Shown piece after piece: positions 56,099 through 64,000 of a stretch of DNA of 64,000 nucleotides (its first letter is position 1; each line of letters opens with the position of its first letter). The stretch is from Ridgeia piscesae. Taxonomy: Eukaryota; Annelida; Polychaeta; Sabellida; Siboglinidae. The DNA is taken from assembly GCA_025642075.2 (NCBI GenBank), contig JAODUO010000485.1:97001-161000 (forward strand). The letters run 5' to 3'. A program made the translations under genes and the position numbers. The notes under the pieces are model-generated. The model was not told the origin of the DNA. It ran no database searches and saw only the letters and a list, made by a program, of their open reading frames with translations.

Positions 56099-57059
56099 GT
56101 CTATATATGTCATTATGCTAACTTAGGGACATTGTAAGTGTATCTCCTGCCAGGTGCCAAGATACAGTCGTCTCTCTCTATATTTATTAATTTCCTTGAA
56201 ACCCCTGATCTACCAGTTGGCAATGCAGTAAAGAAAACACAAATTACATAACTATTTTGAGTGATTTACTTATGAAGTTACCCATTTGTTTAATGTTTAG
56301 TCACCTATTGTTAGTTAGCTCTCCAGAAGTAGAAAGAATCAAAATACTGTAATACTTTATTGCTCTGTTTGTGGCTGTAGCTATTGCTTGGTTGTACTTA
56401 CTACTAGCTACAGTGTAGTAAGCTACTATTGATTACTTGCATGTATTCGTTACTAGCTGGTAAACTAGTATTTATAATTTCTTTGCATGTTAAAAATCTT
56501 TTTTAATTTAACAAAAGGTGTTGTTACAATGAAGGACCTTACTTCTGAGGTAGTTCTCATAATGAAACAGTCCCGTGCAGTCTTTGATATCGGCGACAAC
56601 ATTTTTGCTTGTCATAGATTTATGTCAACGACTGCTTGAATGGATCGACCAATTCTTATTGTGTGCGTTTCTATTTCACTCCCTGATGTGAACCACATGT
56701 AGTGCAACTGTCTGTCACCAGCTCCACAAGGGTGTGCCACTAGTACTTGTCGGTATTGAGCAGTAACTGCAGAAGTGTTATATTTGGCGTTGATGCAAAC
56801 TATATTATAATGTTTCTGTCATTCATTTCTCAAGAGTGACTATGCACTAGGTTACAGAGTAAAGCTCTTTTTACGCTAGTATTAATTGCTCACTTACCAC
56901 CGCCCATTGAGTAATACACTATCTGCCTCCTGATTACCACTCAGTCCTCTCAGCTAGGAGAAAGGCTTCTAGAAAATCAGAACATATAAAGCCACCTAGG
57001 TAAATAATACTCATGAATGGGTAGATGAGAGACACAAGGAAGCAAATGAACGTAGGGAG

Positions 57060-57180
57060 ACAGAGACGGAGACGGAGACGGAGACGGAGACGGAGACGGA
57101 GACGGAGACGGAGACGGAGACGGAGACGGAGACGGAGACGGAGACGGAGACAGGAGACAGGAGACAGGAGACGGAGACGG
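57060..57180. repeat. (AGACGG)n hexanucleotide microsatellite
   Basis: About 16 perfect hexamers grading into AGACAGG variants. The polyarginine and Ser/Val frames across it are artefacts. Confidence 0.97.
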
Positions 57181-57274
57181 AGATGGAAACAGGAGAGAGG
57201 GAGAGGGAGATGGAGAGAGAGGGAGGAATGGGGAGGCGGGGAGGCGGGGAGACGTATTGACAGTGGACCATGTA

Positions 57275-57440
57275 GAGGTGTTTGTGGTAGCAGTGACTGG
57301 AGTGAGTGTCTATAACATTGGACTATTGACTGAGAGAATCCAGCTTCAAATCGTCTGCTGGCTTTTTGAACCTTGGGTAAGTTTGTTCACTGTACATTGC
57401 TCTAGTTCACCCAGCTGTATGAAAGAGACCTGCCTACAAT
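57275..57440 (+). mobile_element. tRNA-derived SINE remnant
   Basis: A-box-like GTGGTAGCAGTGACTGGAG is followed by B-box-like CCAGCTTCAAATCGTC, then the body TTTGAACCTTGGGTAAGTTT, CATTGCTCTAGTTCACCC and AGCTGTATGAAAGAGACCTG. A tail of the form TTGGGCAAGTTT..TGTCCACCCAGCTGTA..ACCTG is common in marine animal SINEs. Confidence 0.6.
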
Positions 57441-58244
57441 CTGTTACAGATAGTCTTTGTACATTAATAGCTGCACAGGTGAATGCTTCTCATTAGAAGT
57501 CTATATGACGCTCAACTGCTTTATAACAAGCCATCATATAAGGAAACATGATATGCAGTTGTGCACGCAAGTGTTGGTGTAGCCAGGGTGAACCTGTGTG
57601 ACCCATTTCTTTTCCATGCTAAATGCAGTCATACTGCAACTCTGCAACTTCCAGAAATTTAATCCATAATTGAGTATATAGCTTTTGCTATGGAAACAAG
57701 ATTTATGCTATGATATAAGGCAGGGATATTTTATATAACTTTTACATAAATGTGTACGATAGACTTGCACACATATACAATAACATGTTAGTGTTTTTTC
57801 TTCATTGCATGCAAGTGCACACCTTTTCCATACATTATCTTTATTCTGTCTGTCGTACGTATTAAGATGTCACCATCGTGCCGGTGGTTTTTTCACCGAT
57901 GGGCTGATTGCTTTCAATGTAATACGGTGGCTTATGCACTTGAAACATTGTAAGTACGTAAACTGTCCTACGTGAACACTCAAGTGTCCCTACGCCAGAC
58001 AGAGGCCTGTGTCTATCTATCCTGACCTCATTTAGCTTTTTGTGTGTACCAATTCAGTACTGATATAAATGCTTGGCCCATTCATGGGCGGCCATGCGTG
58101 AAATGTTGGACAAACTTCCTCTTCTAGCTCTGACTGACTAGATCCTAGATAACAGTAGACCAGGAACACTGTAGTGGCCATGAGTAACTCACAGACCACC
58201 AGGTCGTTGTTGACTGCCACTGATTTTGAGTGTGTACAACTTAC

Positions 58245-59400
58245 AGTTGGGTAAGTGTAACTGTAAAGTATTACTGCCGTGTAAGTATCACTGTTGTGTA
58301 AATGTCACTGTTGTGTTAGTATCACTGCAGTATGACTGTATGAGTATCACTGCTGTATACTTGTAGTCTAACTGTTGTATAAGTACCGCTGCAGTGTAAG
58401 TATCGCTGCTGTGTAAGTATCACTGCTGTATAAGTATCACTGCTGTATAAGTATCCTGCTGCTGTGTAAGTATCACTGCTGTATAAGTATCCTGCTGTAT
58501 AAGTATCGCTGCTGTGTAAGTATCGCTGCTGTGTAAGTATCACTGCTGTGTAAGTATCACTGTTGTGTTAGTATCACTGCAGTATGACTGTATGAGTATC
58601 ACTGCTGTATACTTGTAGTCTAAACCTGCTGTATAAGTATCGCTGCTGTGTAAGTATCGCTGCTGTGTAAGTATCACTGCTGTGTAAAGTATCACTGCTG
58701 TGTAAGTATCGCTGCTGTATAAGTACCGCTGCTAGTGTAAGTATCACTGCTGTATAAGTATCACTGCTGTATAAGTATCGCTGCTGTATAAGTATCGCTG
58801 CTGTGTAAGTATCACTGCTGTATAAGTATCGCTGCTGTGTAAGTATCCTGCTGTATAAGTATCGCTGTTGTATAAGTACCGCTGCAGTGTAAGTATCACT
58901 GTTGTATAAGTACTCGCTGCTGTGTAAGTATCACTGCTGTATAAGTATCGCTGCTGTGTAAGTATCACTGTTGTATAAGTACCGCTGCAGTGTAAGTATC
59001 ACTGCTGTATAAGTATCGCTGTTGTATAAGTACCGCTGCAGTGTAAGTATCACTGTTGTATAAGTACCGCTGCAGTGTAAGTATCACTGCTGTATAAGTA
59101 TCGCTGCTGTGTAAGTATCACTGTTGTATAAGTACCGCTGCTGTGTAAGTATCACTGCTGTATAAGTATCGCTGTGTAAGTATCGCTGCAGTGTAAGTAT
59201 CACTGCTGTATAAGTATCGCTGCTGTGTAAGTATCACTGCTGTGTAAGTATCGCTGCTGTGTAAGTATTGCTGCTGTAGAAGTATCTCTGCAATATGAGT
59301 ATCACTGCTGTGTTAGTATCACTGCTGTATAAGTATCACTGCTGTGTAAGTATCGCTGCTGTGTAAGTAATCAATGCTGCTATAAGTATCAAGTTTAGAT
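58245..59400. repeat. 17-bp minisatellite with splice-donor-like unit
   Basis: The unit is close to GTAAGTATCACTGCTGT, with variants GTATAAGTATCGCTGCT and GTAAGTACCGCTGCAGT; roughly 65 copies. A ~320-bp higher-order duplication is visible (58310-58400 versus 58560-58640, sharing GCAGTATGACTGTATGAG). Most copies contain GTAAGTAT. Confidence 0.95.
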
Positions 59401-59642
59401 CTGTTTAAGCAGATCTCTCTGTGGAGTACAGTGCACTTTCTGCTGTTGTAAGTATTGCTGCTTAAATTTATCAAGTTCTGCAAAGAGTTTCTTGTAGTCA
59501 GTGAAAATCCTGCTTTAAGTACGCTCTTTAAGACCAAAGAAACAAGTTGCTTGTGTGGTTTGACCAATTGTCGTTGAGCACATTTCTATTTCACTTCCTG
59601 ATGCGATACATTTCCAGTGAACCTTGACTGTGTCTGTCACTA

Positions 59643-59736
59643 GACCAACCAACCAACCAACCAACCAACCAACCAACCAACCAACCAACCAACCAACCAA
59701 CCAACCAACCAACCAACCAACCAACCAACCAACCAG
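59643..59736. repeat. (CCAA)n tetranucleotide microsatellite
   Basis: About 23 perfect copies. Confidence 0.97.
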
Positions 59737-59984
59737 AGGTTGCCACTAGTACCAGGGGTATATGTCTATATTTGGTCGTGACTGTGGAATGGTTTATCTG
59801 GCATTGATTCAAACGACATGCTATTTTATTAGAGGCTTTGATTTTGAAGGCAGTCTGGAGATACCTTGTTTCATCTATGGACTCCGTAATTGTCCCTTGG
59901 TAGTAGTCTGTGTGACTCAAGGTTTTAAAGATGTTAAGAGGTAAAGAGTGGCCAGTGTAAATGATCTATCAACATGTGTCTGTG

Positions 59985-59989
59985 CGTGC

Positions 59990-60021
<32 letters not shown>

Positions 60022-60050
60022 GTGCGTGCGTGCATGCTTGTGTGTGCTGC
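59985..60050. repeat. (TG)n/(TGCG)n microsatellite
   Basis: GTGTGCGTGCGTGCG alternation with Z-DNA potential. Confidence 0.9.
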
Positions 60051-60263
60051 CTCCTTGTGCCATCTTTGGTCTGTAGCAACTGATCATACTCATATCTATT
60101 AGTTTTAGTTTGAAACTACTTGTAAGCACGGCATATCATGCTGCTCCAGGATCCGCCATCTTATCATATGTAATGGGCTACACAGATGTGTTCACTTGTG
60201 ATTGGTCAAAATATTAGCATGAAATGTGTATGCATGTAGGAGATTGGAGTCCCATATAAATGT

Positions 60264-60267
<4 letters not shown>

Positions 60268-60306
<39 letters not shown>
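60268..60306. repeat. (TA)n microsatellite
   Basis: TA tract directly preceding the 57-bp tandem repeat. Confidence 0.93.
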
Positions 60307-60307
<1 letters not shown>

Positions 60308-60482
60308 AGTGCCTTTACATTGACTTTACACTGGAATAAGCACTACCATGGGAATAACTTATCAAGTGTCTTTACATTGACTTTACACTGGAATAAGCAC
60401 TACCGTGGGAATAACTTATCAAGTGTCTTTACATTGACTTTACACTGGAGTAAGCACTACCGTGGGAATAACTTATCAAGTG
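60304..60482. repeat. 57-bp tandem repeat, three copies
   Basis: ATCAAGTG begins copies at 60304, 60361 and 60418 with a partial start at 60475. Each contains TTTACATTGACTTTACACTGG and ACCATGGGAATAACTT (ACCGTGGG in copies 2 and 3). Confidence 0.95.
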
Positions 60483-61328
60483 TTATGGCTATTATTAGAC
60501 TGAAGGTTTCTAATTAGTTTAGGTTTGGGTTATAGTTAAGCATGGATAGTGTTACGATTATTTACAGATTGGCTTCCAATGTTGACTCTTAAACACTGGA
60601 AACTATCAGTATGTGAAACATTAATATAATCTACTGGGGGGTAATTATAATTGAATTTGCATTACATATATATCTATGCGAGGGAAGTAAAAGTTACTGA
60701 TCTGATGTTACCTGCAGCTGCTGGTCTGTTGTTTGCTACAAGCTGGTGTACATACCTTTAATAGCAATATTACGGTATTAACCAATAGTATTTCAAATTT
60801 TTTTTTATCACATTAGGAGATAACAAATACCATTCAACTTGGTTTGTAGTGATCAAACTGCCCATATGACAAAACCAGCCTTCAGGCAATAATGATATGT
60901 GATAATAGCCTGGTAGGAAATTCCGTGATGACCTTACAGATACCTATGCTTCATTGTCCACTGAGGCAGAAGGTACAAACACGTTAATTATGTACCATTG
61001 GAGGTACCTAGTACCTGCCTTGATCACAGGTTCAGATGTGTTATTTAACGAAACGAAACCTTTTGGCGTGGGACACATGTATGTTATAATCTGGTCAGTA
61101 AACAACTACTTCAGGGACAGGTGATTGTGAATATAAACAATGGTGCATTGCAGGACCTCCAACTTTGTGAAGGTGTGTCCCAGGCCACAAGTTAGTGTCT
61201 GCTTATTACCTGAAACAAATATATTGGTGTGCGTGTGCATGTGCGCATGTGTGCGAATGTTTATACGTGTGCACAAACTGCACGGCGGGCATATGTATAA
61301 AATACAAATCAAGACAATTCTGGAATAG

Positions 61329-61383
<55 letters not shown>

Positions 61384-61384
61384 A
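61329..61384. repeat. (TA)n(TG)n compound microsatellite
   Basis: TA run switching to TG at 61360. Confidence 0.93.
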
Positions 61385-61468
61385 TTCCTTTTAATAAGAC
61401 TGAATGAAAATTTAGTTTTCTTTATTTTATATTTTCTAACATTTTCAGTATTTTTGTACAATTTTCAG

Positions 61469-61566
61469 CCAACCTCAGAGTTATGCCCGATGATGCCCAA
61501 TTGCCCAAACACATGCAGTGAGGTGCCCATTGTGACGCATGCATGACGCATGCCTGACGCCGTCAC
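61469..61566 (+). promoter_or_regulatory. TRAF6: Probable 5' UTR exon segment of the TRAF6-like gene
   Basis: An acceptor-like TACAATTTTCAG ends at 61468. The sequence to the ATG at 61567 contains an in-frame TGA 12 nt before that ATG, several upstream ATGs and repeated TGACGCATGC, so it is read as untranslated. A transcription start within it is also possible. Confidence 0.4.
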
Positions 61567-61721
61567 ATGGCGGCCGTGAAACCCGAGGGGTATGACTATG
61601 AGTTCTATCCGCCGGCCGACGCCAAGTACATGTGTCCTGTGTGTCTGATGGTGCTGCGGGAGCCCGTTCAGACGAACTGCGGCCATCGCTTCTGTGGAGC
61701 ATGTATCCAACGCTGGATCAG
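61567..61721 (+). CDS. TRAF6: TRAF6-like exon with RING N-half
   Basis: [16 protein letters not shown], then six RING ligands in [18 protein letters not shown] and [11 protein letters not shown]. Ends in phase 2 inside Arg52 at donor GTCAGA. Confidence 0.9.
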
Positions 61722-63188
61722 GTCAGACACTCGCTGCTCCCTCTTGCAGCTGTCTTACATTTGTCATGTCCATATCAGTGTCGGTGTATTTGTCTGGGTC
61801 ATCATTGTCTATGTTGGTGTATTTGCTTGTGTCATTATTGTCGGTTGATTTGTCGGCGTCATCATTGTCTATGTTGGTTTATTTAGTTGTATTATTGTCT
61901 GTGTCGTAGTATTTGTTTGTGTCATCATCATCTGTGTTGGTGTATTTGCTTGTGTCACTATTTTCTGTGTCTGCGTATTTGTTGGTGTCATCATTCTATA
62001 GATCACCACATTTGCATATGTCATCTTTGTAATTGTCGATGTATTTGTCGGTGTCATCATTGTTTATGTTGGTATATTTGCTTGTGTCAATATTGTCAGT
62101 GTGTATTTATCAGTTTCATTAGTCTCTAGATCAGCATATTTGCTTGTGTCATCATTGTAATTTCCAAGGCAAAATATAATCGACCATGTGTAATTCATGT
62201 TTTTTTTTTAAAGAGAATTGTCATTTCCTGTTTTGCAGCTACAGTTTAAATTGTCTTTGGCAGGGAGAAGGGTAGCGTAAAATGCCCTGTGTGCAACATT
62301 CGAGTGACAGAGACTAGTATCTTCAACGACAACTGCGTGAAGCGAGAGATTGGGGCACTGACTGTACGATGCCCCAATGCTGCGAAAGGTTGCACGAATA
62401 TCATCGAACTCTCCAATGTGGAGGTATAAAACATATTATATGACGTATGCAATTTATTTAGAAACTTGAATTGCTAGATGATCCAGGTGGAAAACCATCT
62501 TTGAAACTTGAATTTCTAAACTAAAGATAACTGTTCACGAGGCAATACCATTGTTATAATGAGGTCATCTTCCATATGTTGAAAAATTGAAATTCTAATA
62601 TCTCAGTTTCCCACAAACCACTTTTGAAACGTGACAACCTTTCATTTCTGTTAAAATCAGACAGTGATCTTGAAAACACCAATCAAAATGACACCTGTAC
62701 CAATACACAGAAAAACACAGACTGTCATCTGTCATAATTTGACAGCTCTGGTGCCATGCTGCACAAAAAACATAATTTCTACTCATTCGACTCTACATAA
62801 TAATATTATGTTCTCAAAAGTAAATTCGTATTAACTGCATAATGCTTTTTCTATAGGGGGCTCTTTCATTGGATAATAGCAGATGACCCCCTTATTGTTA
62901 TATGTATGTAAGTTGCCTATCGTTGAAAAAATTGTGTATTTGACAGAATCTTTGTTGTTATGTTGGTTCTTTGTTGGTTCTTTGTTGGTGTTTCCAAAGT
63001 CTTATGATATTTACGTGTCGTCACAGAGCCACGAGCAGCAGTGTGAGTTCATGTTTGTGCGTTGTGCCAACAACTGTGGCACGTTTGTGTACCGTGCCGA
63101 CCTCGCACACCACATGACCTACGACTGCAGCAGACGCACTGTCAAGTGCAAGTTCTGTCACAACGATGTGTTGTACAACAAGGAGGAG
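61567..63188 (+). CDS. TRAF6: TRAF6-like E3 ubiquitin ligase/adaptor, N-terminal part (three exons, runs off the window)
   Basis: Exons 61567-61721, 62264-62423 and 63027-63188 have matching phases and give 159 residues. GYDYEFYPP at 8-16 resembles the human TRAF6 GYDVEFDPP start. A C3HC4 RING follows: C23, C26, C38, H40, C43, C46, C59, C62. Next come [17 protein letters not shown] and TRAF-type zinc fingers ([35 protein letters not shown]), matching TRAF6 in order. TRAF6 makes K63-linked ubiquitin chains in the cytoplasm downstream of Toll/IL-1 and TNF-family receptors. The remaining zinc fingers, coiled coil and MATH domain must lie beyond 64000. TRAF4 and other TRAFs are alternatives; the lead-in and RING favour TRAF6. 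The start is set by an in-frame stop just upstream. Confidence 0.88.
61765..62160. repeat. Degenerate ~33-bp tandem repeat in TRAF6-like intron 1
   Basis: About twelve diverged copies built from GTCATCATTGTCTATGTTGG and TGTATTTGCTTGT. It starts ~45 bp after the donor and keeps short frames open on both strands. Confidence 0.85.
62264..62423 (+). CDS. TRAF6: TRAF6-like exon with RING C-half
   Basis: Acceptor TTTGGCAG. Encodes [18 protein letters not shown], then [18 protein letters not shown] and ending IIELSNVE. Phase 0 at donor GTATAA. Confidence 0.9.
63027..63188 (+). CDS. TRAF6: TRAF6-like exon with first TRAF-type zinc fingers
   Basis: Acceptor GTCACAG. Encodes [18 protein letters not shown] through [16 protein letters not shown]. 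Phase 0 at donor GTGAGA; 54 codons. Confidence 0.9.
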
Positions 63189-63357
63189 GTGAGATAATCA
63201 CACTGGTGTGTCCAGTCTTGTGTTGCTTGTTGCTGAGGTCTTCTGGTTGTTTCCAGCACTCGGCATCATCACATTAACTGAATTGAATTCGCTCCCTCCC
63301 TCCTCCTTTTAGCATGCACAAGAGAGATGATCGTTAACACATCTGTACAACTGAAAC

Positions 63358-64000
63358 GCACTTTCAAACACATGGAATTTGATGAGGATTACATTTGTCA
63401 TACACTTTCAAACACATGGAATTTGATGAGGATTACATTTGTCATACACTTTCAAACATATGGAATTTGATGAGGATTACATTTGTCATACACTTTCAAA
63501 CACATGGAATTTGATGAGGATTACATTTGTCATACACTTTCAAACACATGGAATTTGATGAGGATTACATTTGTCATACACTTTCAAACATATGGAATTT
63601 GATGAGGATTACATTTGTCATACACTTTCAAACATATGGAATTTGATGAGGATTACATTTGTCATACACTTTCAAACACATGGAATTTGATGAGGATTAC
63701 ATTTGTCATACACTTTCAAACACATGGAATTTGATGAGGATTACATTTGTCATACACTTTCAAACATATGGAATTTGATGAGGATTACATTTGTCATACA
63801 CTTTCAAACATATGGAATTTGATGAGGATTACATTTGTCATACACTTTCAAACACATGGAATTTGATGAGGATTACATTTGTCATACACTTTCAAACACA
63901 TGGAATTTGATGAGGATTACATTTGTCATACACTTTCAAACACATGGAATTTGATGAGGATTACATTTGTCATACACTTTCAAACACATGGAATTTGATG
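63358..64000. repeat. 44-bp minisatellite in TRAF6-like intron 3, continuing off the window
   Basis: The unit begins CACTTTCAAACACATGGAAT and continues TTGATGAGGATTACATTTGTCATA. About 14.5 copies, nearly identical except for ACACATGG versus ACATATGG. Confidence 0.97.

Noticed and set aside
57011..57315. Polyarginine and Ser/Val frames
   Set aside because: Translations of the (AGACGG)n microsatellite.

Overview
This is an animal nuclear genome window. All recognisable genes are split by GT-AG introns and encode metazoan proteins. The flanking DNA is AT-leaning and crowded with micro- and minisatellites, non-LTR retrotransposon fragments, tRNA-derived SINEs and small inverted-repeat elements. 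Protein similarity (recalled, not searched) is clear but distant from human, so I infer an invertebrate, probably marine (lophotrochozoan or basal deuterostome); the sequence does not settle which.

Gene layout. (1) At 3889-3990 (+) lies the last coding exon of an unrecognised gene entering from the left, with a poly(A) signal at 4130. (2) PINX1 runs on the minus strand from 12877 to 5057 in five exons; I located the small first exon by hand. Its second intron holds a ~2.2 kb, 39-bp minisatellite and a duplicated piece of exon 2. (3) PLK1 runs on the plus strand from 13366 to 21401 in thirteen exons, giving a complete 594-residue polo-like kinase. It is divergent from PINX1 across a 488-bp promoter with CCAAT boxes and a CHR-like element. 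(4) PIGV (GPI mannosyltransferase 2) runs on the minus strand from 28199 to 24335 in three exons, convergent with PLK1. (5) From 61567 (+) begin the first three coding exons of a TRAF6-like RING/zinc-finger adaptor that runs off the right edge. A small ATG exon with a donor at 34144-34159 might be the 5' exon of a gene on this strand.

The 28.5-61.4 kb region has no gene I can support. It holds an internally deleted RTE-type LINE (31730-33340) carrying a nested MITE, several LINE and SINE remnants, and a 24-bp minisatellite (45500-50056) split by a 5'-truncated CR1/Jockey-type LINE. It also holds a 17-bp minisatellite whose unit looks like a U1 splice-donor site (58245-59400), many (TA)n tracts, and several pure 3- to 8-bp microsatellites. 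The window ends inside a 44-bp tandem array in TRAF6-like intron 3.

The genes share no pathway: cell-cycle kinase, nucleolar/telomerase regulator, ER glycolipid enzyme, and innate signalling adaptor. The only suggested regulatory link is the shared PINX1/PLK1 promoter. The most unusual content is the repeat biology: arrays that have captured an exon end, received a LINE, flipped orientation locally, or consist of splice-site-like units.
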